A DNA stretch of 64,000 nucleotides, from assembly GCF_000745965.1 (NCBI RefSeq), contig NZ_JQKI01000020.1, forward strand, positions 1 to 64,000, written 5' to 3'. Origin of the DNA: Edaphobacter aggregans DSM 19364. Lineage in GTDB: Bacteria; Acidobacteriota; Terriglobia; Terriglobales; Acidobacteriaceae. Below are positions 28,229-39,283 of this stretch, piece by piece. The notes beneath the pieces were generated by a model. It saw only the letters and a program-made list of their open reading frames with translations, was not told where the DNA came from and searched no databases. Positions within the stretch are counted from its first letter, which is position 1. Each line of letters opens with the position of its first letter. A program made the translations under genes and the position numbers.

Positions 28229-28843
28229 TCAGGACAGATTCAGGGTTTTTCGCAGCGTCCCACGTTCCCGCTGTATCTTTTCCTGCAGCAATGTGATCGC
28301 GTACAGCAGCTGCTCCGGACGAGGCGGGCACCCCGGGACATAGATATCGACCGGAATAACCTGGTTGACCCCCTGCATCAGGGCGTAGTTATTGAAGACG
28401 CCCCCCGAGGTGGCGCAGGCGCCCATCGAAATCACCCACTTCGGCTCCGGCATCTGCTCATAGAGCCTGCGGATCACCGGCGCCATCTTCTGCGAGACCC
28501 GTCCCGCAATAATCATCAGATCGCTCTGCCGCGGCGACGGACGAAACACCTCAGCACCAAAGCGCGCGATATCATAGCGCGAGCCACCCATCGACATCAT
28601 CTCGATCGCGCAGCACGCCAAACCGAAGGTCATCGGCCATACCGAGCTCTTCCTCACCCAGTTGATCGCGGCATCGAGCGATGCCAGCACAATCCCCTCA
28701 GGCTGGTCGTACCCCCAGCTAACCTCTCTCACCTTCTCCTGGTTCTTGGCAGAGCTCTCCAGATTGCCAAAGAGGTACCGGTCGCCCTTCTGAGGCGCCT
28801 CGGCAGGCCGCCCACTGCTTGAATTCCCTGATCCTGTACTCAT
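28229..28843 (-). CDS. nuoB: NADH-quinone oxidoreductase subunit B
   Basis: Subunit of complex I that carries the N2 4Fe-4S cluster at the quinone site. The four ligands are C77, C78, C143 and C172; [19 protein letters not shown] and [12 protein letters not shown] are all present in order. The 204 residues are normal with a longer N-terminal extension. No other nuo gene is nearby, so this is an isolated copy, maybe a second homologue or a scattered complex. Confidence 0.93.
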   Translation of the reverse strand: MSTGSGNSSSGRPAEAPQKGDRYLFGNLESSAKNQEKVREVSWGYDQPEGIVLASLDAAINWVRKSSVWPMTFGLACCAIEMMSMGGSRYDIARFGAEVFRPSPRQSDLMIIAGRVSQKMAPVIRRLYEQMPEPKWVISMGACATSGGVFNNYALMQGVNQVIPVDIYVPGCPPRPEQLLYAITLLQEKIQRERGTLRKTLNLS

Positions 28844-28915
28844 ACGCTAATGATAAAGCCGATACGAGCGCCCCGTGAAATAATCGCCCGATAACGTCCC
28901 GCCCCGACACAGTTA

Positions 28916-29623
28916 CTAAGGCCTGCCGCATGGCTCGTTGCTCACCGTCAGGCGCCGATCTGCCGCAAATCCCCTTGGCAGCTCAATCGCAATCCGGAAC
29001 CGCATCCACGTCAGCCTCCCCAATGCCGTCGTCCTCCCATCGGCAGGCCTCTCCAGCGTGTGAGCCGTCGCTGCGAAGTGCGAGGCCACCGCAGCCGCAG
29101 CGGCCGCCTGATCCGCCGTTCCCGGCACCAGATGTGCATCCACAATCGTCAGTGTTCCCTCCGGCGCACGGCTCACCAGCCCAGCCAGCCTCTGCTGCGT
29201 GGTCGCCGCGCCCACACCCTTGCTTTCGTATTCGTCATAGGCCTTCAGCAGCTCCTGAAAGCTCCGCTCCTCCGGCGCAAAGCGGAAGCGCCGCGGATTC
29301 CATCCAACTGCGTCCTGCGCGCGAAAGCTGTAGTCCGTCGTGATCAGCAGCGGGCTCACCGAGCGATACGGCGGCGTCGCCAGCTCCGCATGGTCGTGCG
29401 GCGGCCGCGGCTTCCCTGCCGGCAGCACGCGAAGAATCCACCCCGAAGCCAACGGCTCCAGCATCACCTCCAGGCCATTGCCGATCGGCCGGACAAACAG
29501 CTCGCCCCCACGAACCTCGCCCTCGAGCGAGCCCGTCCGACACGACGCCGGTGCCCCCCACCCTATTCCCGCGCCGCACAAGAGAACCAGCCACACCGCG
29601 CCCTTCACCCAGCTAACCCGCAT
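28916..29623 (-). CDS. secreted hypothetical protein
   Basis: Not recognised. A 235-residue exported protein: signal peptide (VKGAVWLVLLCGAGIGWGA), then a small beta-rich region with a His-containing turn (PPHDHAEL) and a helical second half. The ATG at 29623 sits inside the 3' end of glnD (11-base overlap), with GGAGGAG in the glnD coding sequence as ribosome binding site, so it is translated with glnD. An ATG further upstream (29695) would lie fully inside glnD and encodes an Arg-rich segment that is only a shadow of it. Confidence 0.75.
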   Translation of the reverse strand: MRVSWVKGAVWLVLLCGAGIGWGAPASCRTGSLEGEVRGGELFVRPIGNGLEVMLEPLASGWILRVLPAGKPRPPHDHAELATPPYRSVSPLLITTDYSFRAQDAVGWNPRRFRFAPEERSFQELLKAYDEYESKGVGAATTQQRLAGLVSRAPEGTLTIVDAHLVPGTADQAAAAAAVASHFAATAHTLERPADGRTTALGRLTWMRFRIAIELPRGFAADRRLTVSNEPCGRP

Positions 29624-32261
29624 TCTCCTCCATCGCCTCCAACAGCGCCGCGCGCAGGGCCCGCTGCTGCCTCTTCTCGAGCTTCGCCCCCTCATGCGTC
29701 AGGTAGAAGACATCAATGGCGGTCTCGCCTTCCGTGTCGATCAGCGCGACCTCGATGTTGTGCCCGTGCGCCGCGATCGTCAGGCTCAACGCCCGCAGCA
29801 GTCCGGGAATGTCCTGCGCGATCACCTCGAGCAGCGTGCTGTGCGACGAGGCCACGTCATCGAACTCCACTCTGGTCTCCACAACCACCTTCGGCGTCTT
29901 CCGCCGGCCGCGCCTCCGGCCGCTCAGCAGCTTCTCCAACGGCACCGCGCCCGTCATCACATCGTGAAGGCTCTTCACAAACCGCTCGTGTTCCGAGGCA
30001 TTCATCTCCAACGTGCGGAACGTATCGGTGAATCGAAAGCTATCGACGACAATGCCGTTCCGGTTCGAGAACGCATCCGCCGTGACGATGTTCATCCCCC
30101 ACGCGGCCAGCGCTCCCGTCATGTTGGCAAACAGAAGCGCCCGGTCCGGCGTCACCACCGTCAGCTCGCTCACACTTGGCGCATACCGGAAATCAAGCTG
30201 CACGCGGTCCTCGCCCAGCCGTTCGGCCATGCGGAAGTGCGTCCGTATCTGCTCCGGCGAGCGAGTCAGCACATAGCGCTCCGGCAGTCCCTCCAGAAAC
30301 TCCGCCACCGCGTGTCTCTGGTTCGGCACCAACGCCGAGACCCTGTCCACCAGCTCGCGCGCCTCCTGCGCCCCCACGCGCTCATCGTCCACGCTGCGAT
30401 CCAGATAGTTCGCCGTCGCCATATACAACCGCCACAGGTTCTCCGCCTTCCACGGCGTCAGAGCGTCCGGATGTACAGCGTTGATATCGGCGTACGTGAA
30501 CAGCGTCAGCATCCGCAGAAGATCGGGCGTCTGCACCTTGCCCGCAAACGCCCGCACCGTCTCCGCGTCAAAGATGTCGCGCCGCAGCGCCGACGACATC
30601 TCGAGATGGTTGGCGATCAGGCCCGTCACCAGATCGCTCTCATACTGGTCCAGCTCCAGGCGCGCTAGTACGCCATGCGCCATCTTTGCGCTCTCCCGCG
30701 CGTGATCCCCCGTGCTGCGGCCCTTGCCGGTATCGTGCAGCAGAGCCATCAGATACAGCACCGAAGCATGCGGAAGCTCGCCCAGCAGCGCACCGAAGCG
30801 CGACGCCCATTCGGCCCGCGAAGCCCATTCTGACTTTGCCCCGCCCTGCGCCTCCTCCAGCCCATGCAGCGTGTCGATCAGCACAAACGTGTGCTCATCC
30901 ACCGTATAGCGGTGATACGCGTCCCGGATCACCAGCGCATCAATGCCATGAAACTCCGGGATCAGCAGCTCGAGAATCCCCAACGCGTGCATCGCGCGAA
31001 GCGCATCGCCGGCATAGCGGCCAACCAGCACGGCCTGAAATCTGCGCCACAGCGCCGGCCCCTCCTCCAGATTCGCCGACAGCAGCGGAAGCGCCTGTGA
31101 GATGCGCTCCTCCGCCTCGCGCCCCAGACGGCAGCCGGTACGCGCAATCGCAGCAAACACCTCAAGGACGATCTCCGGATCATGCGCCACATCGCGCCGC
31201 GCCCCCGCCACATAACCCTGCACCGCCGGGTCCAGAAGGATGCGGCCGTGGTCGATGCGGAAGCCTGCCTGCGGCTCCACTCCACGCTCCCGCTTCAGCA
31301 GGATCCGCCGCGCGCTCTTCGGCATCGGAAGATCCTCAATCAGGCGCTTGAGGGACCGCTCGATGCTGCGCGCATGCCGGAAATAGAACCTCATCCAATA
31401 CGCGGCATCGAGCTTCTGCGTGTCGCGTCCCTTCAGTCCAACCGCCGCCTCCGCCGCTACATCCTGCGCCTGCCAGTCCAGCGTGTTGTCGTCGCGTTCA
31501 TGACGGTAGTGCAGAAAACACCGCACCAGCCGCAGAAACTCAACTGCGTGGCGGAACTCAATATCCTCCGAGCCATCGGCCACCACAGAGCCGTCCAGCA
31601 TCCTCAGCCAGCCGCAGACGTGCACGTCGCGCAAGCCTCCGGGACAGTCCTTGATATTCGGCTCCAGGTGAAACAGCGTGCCGCCGTACTTGGCATGCCG
31701 CTCCCGGGTTAGCTCCACCAGCCGCGCGGTAATCCCTTTCTGACCGCGCTGCAGCAGCTTCGGTACCGTTTCACCCGCCAACTGCGCATACAGCCCTGCA
31801 TCGCCCGCCAGCAGACGATGGTCCATCAGCGACAGCGTGAACTCCGCATTGTCTTCAGAAAAGCGTTCGCATTCGGCCAGCTTGCGGGTCGCCTGCGAGA
31901 CGCGAATCCCGCAGTCCCACATCTCCTGCCCCACACGCCGGATCGCCTCCTTGACCTCTTTCTCCACGACGCGCGCATCCTGCAGAAACAGCAGGTCAAC
32001 ATCCGAATAAGGAAACAGTTCCCTTCGCCCATAGCCCCCGATGGCGAGCAACGCAATCCCCTCTGCCAGCCTCGAATCGCGCTCCACGGCACTCCGCCAG
32101 AGCCGCGTCACCAGCTCGTCCATCGCCGCAGTGCGAGCGGCGATCGTCTGAGTGCCTGATGCGCCAGTCGCGAAGGCGCCGCGAATCTCCAGCATCCGTC
32201 GCTGGTACTGGCGCCCGAACTCGCCGCGCACTTCGCTGCCTGTGGACTCGTCCGCCTGCAT
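29613..32261 (-). CDS. glnD: bifunctional PII uridylyltransferase / uridylyl-removing enzyme
   Basis: Senses glutamine and adds or removes UMP on PII. Nucleotidyltransferase motif GGYGRRELFPYSDVDLLF is at about residues 75-92, an HD phosphohydrolase region follows (VDEHTFVLIDTLHGLE, LLHDTGKG), and two ACT domains sit at the C-terminus. The ATG at 32261 follows GGGAGAG; a TTG at 32336 would add 25 residues. It is the third gene of amtB-glnB-glnD. Confidence 0.95.
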   Translation of the reverse strand: MQADESTGSEVRGEFGRQYQRRMLEIRGAFATGASGTQTIAARTAAMDELVTRLWRSAVERDSRLAEGIALLAIGGYGRRELFPYSDVDLLFLQDARVVEKEVKEAIRRVGQEMWDCGIRVSQATRKLAECERFSEDNAEFTLSLMDHRLLAGDAGLYAQLAGETVPKLLQRGQKGITARLVELTRERHAKYGGTLFHLEPNIKDCPGGLRDVHVCGWLRMLDGSVVADGSEDIEFRHAVEFLRLVRCFLHYRHERDDNTLDWQAQDVAAEAAVGLKGRDTQKLDAAYWMRFYFRHARSIERSLKRLIEDLPMPKSARRILLKRERGVEPQAGFRIDHGRILLDPAVQGYVAGARRDVAHDPEIVLEVFAAIARTGCRLGREAEERISQALPLLSANLEEGPALWRRFQAVLVGRYAGDALRAMHALGILELLIPEFHGIDALVIRDAYHRYTVDEHTFVLIDTLHGLEEAQGGAKSEWASRAEWASRFGALLGELPHASVLYLMALLHDTGKGRSTGDHARESAKMAHGVLARLELDQYESDLVTGLIANHLEMSSALRRDIFDAETVRAFAGKVQTPDLLRMLTLFTYADINAVHPDALTPWKAENLWRLYMATANYLDRSVDDERVGAQEARELVDRVSALVPNQRHAVAEFLEGLPERYVLTRSPEQIRTHFRMAERLGEDRVQLDFRYAPSVSELTVVTPDRALLFANMTGALAAWGMNIVTADAFSNRNGIVVDSFRFTDTFRTLEMNASEHERFVKSLHDVMTGAVPLEKLLSGRRRGRRKTPKVVVETRVEFDDVASSHSTLLEVIAQDIPGLLRALSLTIAAHGHNIEVALIDTEGETAIDVFYLTHEGAKLEKRQQRALRAALLEAMEENAG

Positions 32262-32348
32262 CGTCTCTCCCGAGTCTTCAGAATACAGTCCGGCGCCGCT
32301 TGCAAGGTGCGGTGTCAGCCCTCCATCCGCAGGCAAAGACGCGCCTGG

Positions 32349-32714
<366 letters not shown>

Positions 32715-32722
32715 CTATCAGT

Positions 32723-34174
32723 CTAGTGCGCCCAGTCGTAGCCCTCTTCGCCGTGCTGCGACAGGTCCAGACCGTCGCGCTCCTCGTCCACACTCACCCT
32801 AAGCCCCATCACCTTGTCCACGAGGAACAAAATGATGAGCGTACCCACGATCGAAATAGTCCACGCAATCGCCACGCTGGCCGCCTGGTTCAACACCTGG
32901 CGGCCGTTGCCCTCCAGCAGTCCGGTCGGCTTGCCTGCGCCCAGGATGGGATTGATCGTGCTGTTGGCGAAGATGCCCGTCATGATCGCACCGATCGTTC
33001 CGCCCGCGCCGTGCACGCCAAAGGCATCCAGCGAGTCGTCATATCCGAACCACGATTTCACCTTCACCACCATCAGATAGCAGAACACTCCTGCGATCAG
33101 CCCGATCCACAGCGCCGACATCGGCGTCACAAAGCCCGCAGCCGGCGTAATCGCAACCAATCCCGCGACAGCGCCCGAGATCGCCCCCAACGCAGAGGCC
33201 TTGCCTTGCCGGATCCACTCCGCCGCGCTCCAGCCCACCGCCGCCGCAGCCGCGCCAAAATGCGTCGCCACAAACGCCGACGTCGCCAGCGTGCCCGCCG
33301 AAAGCGCCGAGCCGGCATTGAAGCCGAACCAGCCCACCCACAACATGCACGCACCGATAAAGCTCAGCACAACCGAGTGCGGAGGCATCGCCTCCTTCGG
33401 ATAGCCCAGTCGCTTGCCCAGATAAATCGCCGTCACCAGCGCCGAGACTCCCGAGGTCACATGCACCACCGTACCGCCCGCAAAGTCCAGGCAAGGAATC
33501 CGCCCGCCCAGCGCCGCATTCAGAAGGCCGCCCTTGCCCCAAACCATGTGCGCCATCGGGCTGTAGATAAACAGCGACCACAGCACCATGAAGACCAGCA
33601 TCGACGAGAACTTCATCCGCTCCGCAAAGGCCCCGGTGATCAGCGCCGGCGTAATGATCGCGAACATCAACTGGTAGACCATGAACGTCTCGAGCGGAAT
33701 CGTCGCCGCATACTTCGGATCGGGAACAAGCCCCACACCATGCAGAAACACGTTGTGGAAGCCTCCGATAAACGCGGTGCCCTCGCCGAAGGCCAGCGAG
33801 TAGCTCACCAGCGCCCATAGCAGCGTGATCACCGCCATCATCGCGAAGGTCTGCATCATCGTGCTCAGAACGTTCTTCTTGCGCACCAGCCCGCCGTAAA
33901 ACAGCGCCAGCCCCGGCCCGCTCATCATCAGCACCAGCGCCGCCGAGACCAGCATCCACGCGTTGTCGCCCGAGGTCTGCGCCACCGCAATCGCCGCCGC
34001 ATTATCGCTCGCCTGCTTCTCGAGCGCCGCCAGGCGATCCGCCTGGCTCGCAGCAGCGGTGGCAGCAGGAGCCTGAGCCATGGCCTCTCGTCCGGCCAGC
34101 AGAGGCCCGCCCACAAACAGCGCCAGCAGAAGAGCCAGAAATACCTTCACTACGGCAACACGCATGGAATCCAT
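32723..34174 (-). CDS. amtB: ammonium transporter
   Basis: Inner-membrane ammonium channel of the Amt/Rh type. It has a signal-like N-terminal segment, a soluble Ala-rich stretch, then eleven membrane segments; the Amt signatures VSAALVLMMSGPGLALFYGGLVRKKN and FGVHGAGGTIGAIMTGIF are clear. The twin histidines are found in ATHFGAAAAA and VHGAGG. Start ATG 34174 or 34165; I list 34174. A sigma-54 promoter was sought upstream and not found. Confidence 0.94.
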   Translation of the reverse strand: MDSMRVAVVKVFLALLLALFVGGPLLAGREAMAQAPAATAAASQADRLAALEKQASDNAAAIAVAQTSGDNAWMLVSAALVLMMSGPGLALFYGGLVRKKNVLSTMMQTFAMMAVITLLWALVSYSLAFGEGTAFIGGFHNVFLHGVGLVPDPKYAATIPLETFMVYQLMFAIITPALITGAFAERMKFSSMLVFMVLWSLFIYSPMAHMVWGKGGLLNAALGGRIPCLDFAGGTVVHVTSGVSALVTAIYLGKRLGYPKEAMPPHSVVLSFIGACMLWVGWFGFNAGSALSAGTLATSAFVATHFGAAAAAVGWSAAEWIRQGKASALGAISGAVAGLVAITPAAGFVTPMSALWIGLIAGVFCYLMVVKVKSWFGYDDSLDAFGVHGAGGTIGAIMTGIFANSTINPILGAGKPTGLLEGNGRQVLNQAASVAIAWTISIVGTLIILFLVDKVMGLRVSVDEERDGLDLSQHGEEGYDWAH

Positions 34175-34411
34175 CACCTGTCTCAAGATTTTTCCTAAGG
34201 CTAGAAGAAGAGCAGACACCCCCGTCTGCCTCGGTCCTGAGAAGAACCGGCTGCCCCCGGGGACACATCACCTCGCTGCGGCGTGGGAGCGAAGCTTTTT
34301 GTCTCTTGCTGATGAACTTAATCTACACAATCAGAGGCCCACCACAAAACCGAAACTCTCCTCCCGGCTCTGCGCAGAGCCTGCATGGCCTGTCAGCAAC
34401 CGCGCAGGCCG

Positions 34412-34690
34412 CTATCGCCGAGCAAGCAATTCCTTCACAATCTGCTCCCACTCTGCATCGAGATCGCCCTTGCCGTCCGCATGCCCTGCCTGACGATACC
34501 AATAGGTCGCGTTCCCCGCATCCCCCTCCTTGCGGTGCAGATACGCGTGCACCCACGCGCCGTCTCGCCCGCCCACATCCTGGGCCACCTCGTGCGCACG
34601 GCTCCAGTCGCCCCGGGCGTCCCACCACAGAGCCAGCAGCGCCCCTTTCAACTCCTCCGCACGCGAAGCCCGAAACTCAGCAATCGTCAT
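34412..34690 (-). CDS. small hypothetical protein
   Basis: Not recognised. 92 residues, starting at ATG 34690, helical and rich in Trp, Arg and His (ALWWDARGDWSRAHEVAQ and GAWVHAYLHRKEGDAGNA). The two-helix repeat-like pattern, with ARGDW and HEVAQ, recalls tetratricopeptide units. The first in-frame start upstream (34930) reaches back over the uvrA start and is unlikely. Codon usage supports coding. Confidence 0.65.
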   Translation of the reverse strand: MTIAEFRASRAEELKGALLALWWDARGDWSRAHEVAQDVGGRDGAWVHAYLHRKEGDAGNATYWYRQAGHADGKGDLDAEWEQIVKELLARR

Positions 34691-34843
34691 CCCGCACCCC
34701 CTCGTTCGCCCAACTTCACAAGATAGATAATCGAACCGCTCGATTATCAACCTCCTGACACACCGTTGCCAGCAGCCCGCTCCCGGCCGAACCCAATGAT
34801 GCCGTATCCTAATAACTTGGCCACAGAACGCCAAACACTGTCT

Positions 34844-37800
34844 ATGGGCACTACTCCGACCGCTTCCTCGAAGACCACTCGCACCACTCCGGGCATCACG
34901 CACATCACAGTGCGTGGAGCCCGCCAGCACAACCTGCGCAATGTCTCCGTCTCCATCCCGCGCAACACCTTCACCGTCGTCACCGGACTCTCCGGCTCCG
35001 GCAAATCCTCCCTCGCCTTCGACACCATCTACGCCGAAGGCCAGCGCCGCTACGTCGAGACCCTCTCGGCCTACGCCCGCCAGTTCCTCGACCAGATGGA
35101 GCGCCCCGACGTCGACTCCATCGACGGTTTAAGTCCCGCCATCTCGATCGAGCAGAAGACGACCTCCCGCTCTCCGCGCTCCACCGTCGGGACCATCACC
35201 GAGATCTACGACTACCTCCGCCTCCTCTACGCCTCCGTCGGCCAGCCCCACTGCCCCAACTGCCACCGCCCCATCTCGCGCCAGTCCGCCGACCAGATCG
35301 TAGAGCGCATCGTCTCCCTCGCCCCCGGCGAGCGCATCACGATCATGGCCCCCATCGTCCGCGGCCGCAAGGGCGAGTTCCGCGAAGAGCTCGAATCCCT
35401 CGACCAGCAGGGCTTCCGCGCCCGCGTCGACGGCGAGATGATCGAGATCACCGAAGGCATGCGCCTCGAGAAGCGCAAGAACCACACCATCGAGGCCATC
35501 GTCGACCGTATCATCCTCAAGCCGCTCTCGCCGGACAACACCTCCGCCGCGCTAGCCGGCACACCACCCAAGTACGACACCCGCCGTCTCGAAGCCTCCG
35601 TCGCCAAGGCCCTCCAGATGGCCAACGGCCTCGTCCTCATCGGCATCCAGGACCCCGTCACCCGCCACCAGGAGGAGACGCTCTACTCCTCCTCCATGGC
35701 CTGCCCCGACTGCGGCATCAACGTCCCCAGGCTCGAGCCCCGCAGCTTCTCCTTCAACTCCGCCTACGGCGCCTGCCCCGAGTGCCACGGCCTCGGCTCC
35801 ATCTACGACTTCGACCCCGCCAAGACCATCGCCGATTGGTCCAAGCCCCTCCTCGACGGAGCCATGGGCCCCGGCTCTGCCTCGCAATATCTCCTGCGCC
35901 TCATCAAGCTCGCCGCCGAAAAGTACAAGATCGACATCCGCAAACCCTTCGACCAGCTCACCACCGAGCAGCAGAACCTCTTCTTCTACGGTCCCCCGAA
36001 GGGGGAAGCAGGACGCACCGGCTTCCACGGCATCTTCGCCTACCTCCGCACCAACCTCGAAGACTCCAAGTCCGAGGGCTACCGCGAGTACATGATGCAG
36101 TTCATGTCAGCGACCACCTGCCCCCGCTGCCAGGGCAAGCGCCTCCGCCCCGAATCGCTTGCAGTCACCATCCCCATCCCCGCCACCAAACCGGGTGCCC
36201 CACATCTCGATTCTGAGATGCGGGATGGAGCGGCGAAGAAATCCAATGGTAGCTACGGCTTCTCCATCGCCGACTTCACCGCCCTCTCGTTGGAGCGCGC
36301 CCTCCAGGCCGCAAAGTGCATGAACTTCACCGGCCGCGAGCGCATCATCGCCGACCGCCTCCAGCGCGAGGTCATCGAACGCCTGGAGTTCCTTAACGCC
36401 GTCGGCCTCGGCTACCTCTCCCTCGACCGCTCCGCCGCCACCCTCTCCGGTGGCGAAGGCCAGCGCATCCGCCTCGCCACCCAGATCGGCTCTCGCCTCC
36501 GCGGAGTCCTCTACGTCCTCGACGAGCCGTCCATCGGGCTCCACCAGCGCGACAACCAGCGCCTCATCTCCGCGCTCGAAGACCTCCGCAACCTCGGCAA
36601 CACCGTCCTCGTCGTTGAGCACGACGAAGACACCATCCGCAAGGCCGACTACGTCCTCGATCTCGGCCCCGGCGCCGGCAAAAACGGCGGCCACCTCATC
36701 GCCGACGGCACGCCCGACCAGATCATGGCCAACGACGCCTCCATCACCGGCCAGTACCTCGCCGGCAAGATCGAGATCGTAGCCCGCAAGCAGCCCCGAC
36801 CCCTCACCGGCAACTGGATCACCGTCGAAGACGCCCGCGCCCACAACCTCAAGAACGTCACCGCCCACTTCCCCCTCGGCGTCATGACCGTCATCACCGG
36901 CGTCTCCGGCTCCGGCAAGAGCACCCTCGTCAACGACATCCTCTACCGCGCGCTCGCCAAGGAGCTCTACGGCTCCCGCGAAGAACCCGGTCAGCACGGC
37001 CGCATCCGCGGCATATCCCAGATCGACAAGGTCATCGAGATCGACCAGTCCCCCATCGGCCGCACCCCGCGCTCCAACCCCGCCACCTACACCGGAGTCT
37101 TCTCGGCCATCCGCGACATCTTCGCCATGCTCCCCGAATCCCGCGAGCGCGGCTACAAGCCCGGCCGCTTCTCCTTCAACGTCCAAGGCGGACGCTGCGA
37201 GGCCTGCCAGGGGGAGGGCCAGCGCCGCATCGAGATGAACTTTCTCCCCGACGTCTACGTCCTCTGCGAGGTCTGCAACGGCCGCCGCTACAACCAGGAG
37301 ACGCTCGCCGTAAAGTTCAACGGCTACTCCATCGCCGACCTCCTCGACCTCGCCATCGAAGACGCCCTGCCCATCCTCAAAGACATCCCCGCCGTCAACC
37401 AGCGCTTGCAAACCCTAGTCGACGTCGGACTCGGCTACATCCACCTCGGTCAGTCCGCCACCACGCTCTCCGGCGGCGAGGCCCAGCGCATGAAGCTCGC
37501 CCGCGAACTCTCCAAGCGCCAGACCGGCCGCACCCTCTACCTCCTCGACGAGCCCACCACCGGCCTCCACTTCGACGACGTCCGCAAGCTCCTCGAGGTC
37601 CTCCACCGCCTCACCGACCTCGGCAACACCGTCATCATCATCGAGCACAACCTCGACATCATCCGCAACGCCGACTACATCCTCGATCTCGGCCCCGAGG
37701 GCGGCGAAGGCGGCGGCCAGATCATCGCCCACGGCACCCCAGAAGAAATAGCTCAGGTCGCCGAAGTCGCCGGCTCCCACACCGCCCGCTTCCTCGCCCG

Positions 37801-38068
37801 CCACTACGCCCCCTCGGTCCTCGCATCGAAAAACGGAGCTGGAGCAGCAAACGGCCACGCCGGCCCGCAGCCCGCGACCATCACCGCCGCCGCCGACCCC
37901 GACAAGAAAACAAAGGGCAAATTCACCCCACCAGAAAAGAAAACCGGCGTCCCCACCGCCCGAAAGACTAAACTGGCCGATACGGAGAGAGCCTTAACGC
38001 CAAAAAACGCCGCAAAGAAGACCGCCGCCAAGGCCTCCGCAAAGCCGCGAACAAAGACCAAAGCATGA
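34844..38068 (+). CDS. uvrA: excinuclease ABC subunit A
   Basis: DNA-damage sensor of nucleotide excision repair. Both ATP sites are present: the first Walker A is GLSGSGKSS, followed by the zinc cysteines CPNC and CPDCG; the second is GVSGSGKST with [18 protein letters not shown]. 1074 residues, long because of a Lys/Ala-rich C-terminal tail (about residues 990 to the end). Between SLAVTI and [10 protein letters not shown], at about residues 449-466, a stretch read as [21 protein letters not shown] is encoded by an intergenic-type palindromic repeat (36191-36224). The ATG at 34844 is preferred. The stop overlaps the next gene. Confidence 0.93.
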   Translation: MGTTPTASSKTTRTTPGITHITVRGARQHNLRNVSVSIPRNTFTVVTGLSGSGKSSLAFDTIYAEGQRRYVETLSAYARQFLDQMERPDVDSIDGLSPAISIEQKTTSRSPRSTVGTITEIYDYLRLLYASVGQPHCPNCHRPISRQSADQIVERIVSLAPGERITIMAPIVRGRKGEFREELESLDQQGFRARVDGEMIEITEGMRLEKRKNHTIEAIVDRIILKPLSPDNTSAALAGTPPKYDTRRLEASVAKALQMANGLVLIGIQDPVTRHQEETLYSSSMACPDCGINVPRLEPRSFSFNSAYGACPECHGLGSIYDFDPAKTIADWSKPLLDGAMGPGSASQYLLRLIKLAAEKYKIDIRKPFDQLTTEQQNLFFYGPPKGEAGRTGFHGIFAYLRTNLEDSKSEGYREYMMQFMSATTCPRCQGKRLRPESLAVTIPIPATKPGAPHLDSEMRDGAAKKSNGSYGFSIADFTALSLERALQAAKCMNFTGRERIIADRLQREVIERLEFLNAVGLGYLSLDRSAATLSGGEGQRIRLATQIGSRLRGVLYVLDEPSIGLHQRDNQRLISALEDLRNLGNTVLVVEHDEDTIRKADYVLDLGPGAGKNGGHLIADGTPDQIMANDASITGQYLAGKIEIVARKQPRPLTGNWITVEDARAHNLKNVTAHFPLGVMTVITGVSGSGKSTLVNDILYRALAKELYGSREEPGQHGRIRGISQIDKVIEIDQSPIGRTPRSNPATYTGVFSAIRDIFAMLPESRERGYKPGRFSFNVQGGRCEACQGEGQRRIEMNFLPDVYVLCEVCNGRRYNQETLAVKFNGYSIADLLDLAIEDALPILKDIPAVNQRLQTLVDVGLGYIHLGQSATTLSGGEAQRMKLARELSKRQTGRTLYLLDEPTTGLHFDDVRKLLEVLHRLTDLGNTVIIIEHNLDIIRNADYILDLGPEGGEGGGQIIAHGTPEEIAQVAEVAGSHTARFLARHYAPSVLASKNGAGAANGHAGPQPATITAAADPDKKTKGKFTPPEKKTGVPTARKTKLADTERALTPKNAAKKTAAKASAKPRTKTKA
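36191..36224 (+). repeat. palindromic repeat inside uvrA
   Basis: CCGGGTGCCCCACATCTCG, then ATTCTGAGATGCGGG. The arms CCCACATCTC and GAGATGCGGG pair around a short loop with one mismatch. The same element, with an unbroken stem, lies at 40100-40141 and 41157-41183, and variants lie in the ECF42 sigma gene. The coding frame remains open. Confidence 0.85.
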
Positions 38069-39273
38069 ACTCCCGTATGCGAAGCCGCCTCATCGATCCA
38101 TTCCGTAGCGAGTATCGCTATTGCACGAACGATTCTCTGGCGAACCCCCTTTGGAAGTGTCATCCTGATCTCTCCCCCCAGATGTGTCATCCTGAGCCCT
38201 CCCCCCAGGTGTGTCATCCTGAGCCTTCCCCCCAGATGTGTCATCCTGAGCGGAATAACTTGCGCATCGCGCAAGTTACGGAGTCGAAGGACCTGCGGTT
38301 AAGTGCGGCCTCCTATCCGTCCGGCGCCATCCTCGACCTCACCGCCGACGCCTCCCAGCCCCAGGCTCCACCCGCAGTTCCCCCGCCCGTCATTCCCATC
38401 ACACCCCTCGACGGCCCTGCCATCGTCATCGAAGCACCTCCGCCGTCCGATGCAGCCGGCCCCGGAGTCCCCGCCCGCGTCCCGCATCTCGGCCACGCCA
38501 TCCTCTTCGTCTCCCTGGCGGCCCTCATGCTCTTCGTCTTCTCCGCGCTCCTCGTCGGCCTCTCCCACCCAGCCGACGCGCAGAAGATCGTCACCTCCGT
38601 GATGAAGCCGAAGATTCTCATCGCCGTCCAGACCCTCGCCTACATCGCCACCCTCGTCGCGTCCTACTTCTTCTTCCCTCTTCTCTGGCATCGCCCCTTC
38701 GGCAACGGCATCCAGTGGGACTTCGTCACCGCCCGCCGCAACGCGTACAAGCTCATCCCCATCGGCCTCCTCACCGGCTTCGGCGTCCAGGCCTTCTCCT
38801 CCCTCATCCCCGTCCCGAAGAACATCCCCATGGACGACTTCTTCCGCACTCCGTCCGACGTCTGGCTCGTCACCGCCTTCGGTACCCTTCTCGCCCCCAT
38901 GGCCGAGGAGATCTGCTTCCGCGGCTTCCTCCTCCCCGCCTTCGCCATCGCCTACGACTGGCTCTCTCTCCCCAAAACCCCCGCCGCCCGCGAGCGCTGG
39001 CACATGACCACCAACCTCACCCCCACGGCACTCGTCTTCGCCACCATCGTCTCCAGCATCTTCTTCGTCCTGCTCCACGCCGAACAACTAGCCCACGCCT
39101 GGGCCGCCCTCGCCGTCCTCCTAGTGGTCTCCCTAATCCTCACCGCAGTCCGCATCAAGACGCGCTCCGTAGCCAGCTCCACCCTGGTCCACGCCAGCTA
39201 CAACGCCTCCGTCTTCCTCACCCTCTTCATCGCCACCGGCGGCTACCGCCACCTCGAGCGACTGGCGCGCTAG
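38065..39273 (+). CDS. CPBP-family intramembrane metalloprotease, N-terminus built on repeats
   Basis: Predicted polytopic protein with about eight hydrophobic segments. The CPBP (CAAX protease and bacteriocin-processing) motifs are [11 protein letters not shown], the second-motif histidine in FVLLHAEQ, and the third in HASYN. ATG 38065 overlaps the uvrA stop (ATGA). The first 80 residues cross four in-frame copies of a 27-base unit read as CHPEPSPQ(M/V) and a GTCATCCTGAGC-type repeat, then a Pro-rich linker; the membrane part starts near residue 130. A GTG or ATG inside the repeat is an alternative start. The function as peptidase or abortive-infection/immunity protein is not settled. Confidence 0.75.
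   Translation: MNSRMRSRLIDPFRSEYRYCTNDSLANPLWKCHPDLSPQMCHPEPSPQVCHPEPSPQMCHPERNNLRIAQVTESKDLRLSAASYPSGAILDLTADASQPQAPPAVPPPVIPITPLDGPAIVIEAPPPSDAAGPGVPARVPHLGHAILFVSLAALMLFVFSALLVGLSHPADAQKIVTSVMKPKILIAVQTLAYIATLVASYFFFPLLWHRPFGNGIQWDFVTARRNAYKLIPIGLLTGFGVQAFSSLIPVPKNIPMDDFFRTPSDVWLVTAFGTLLAPMAEEICFRGFLLPAFAIAYDWLSLPKTPAARERWHMTTNLTPTALVFATIVSSIFFVLLHAEQLAHAWAALAVLLVVSLILTAVRIKTRSVASSTLVHASYNASVFLTLFIATGGYRHLERLAR
38158..38300 (+). repeat. 27-base tandem repeat ending in a GTCATCCTGAGC element
   Basis: Units start at 38158, 38185, 38212 and 38239. Each begins TGTCATCCTGA and ends CCCCCCAG(A/G)TG; the last leads into a full repeat copy that ends GAGTCGAAGGACCTGCGG, with a hairpin AACTTGCGC/GCGCAAGTT inside. 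The 27-base period keeps the reading frame of the CPBP gene. Confidence 0.85.
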
Positions 39274-39283
39274 ACTTACCTAC

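Noticed and set aside
33039-33959. 306-codon open frame inside amtB in another frame
   Set aside because: Gly/Ala/Asp-rich shadow; the amtB frame has all family motifs.
34175-34330. Sigma-54 promoter upstream of amtB
   Set aside because: No TGGC-N8-TTGC-like pair in the upstream region, although rpoN is present in the window.
36107-37411. 434-codon minus-strand open frame within uvrA
   Set aside because: Shadow caused by codon bias of uvrA; composition is almost only Gly, Ala, Val, Asp and Glu.
38158-38240. CRISPR array
   Set aside because: The 27-base units are directly adjacent, without spacers; no cas genes. No CRISPR array was seen anywhere in the window.
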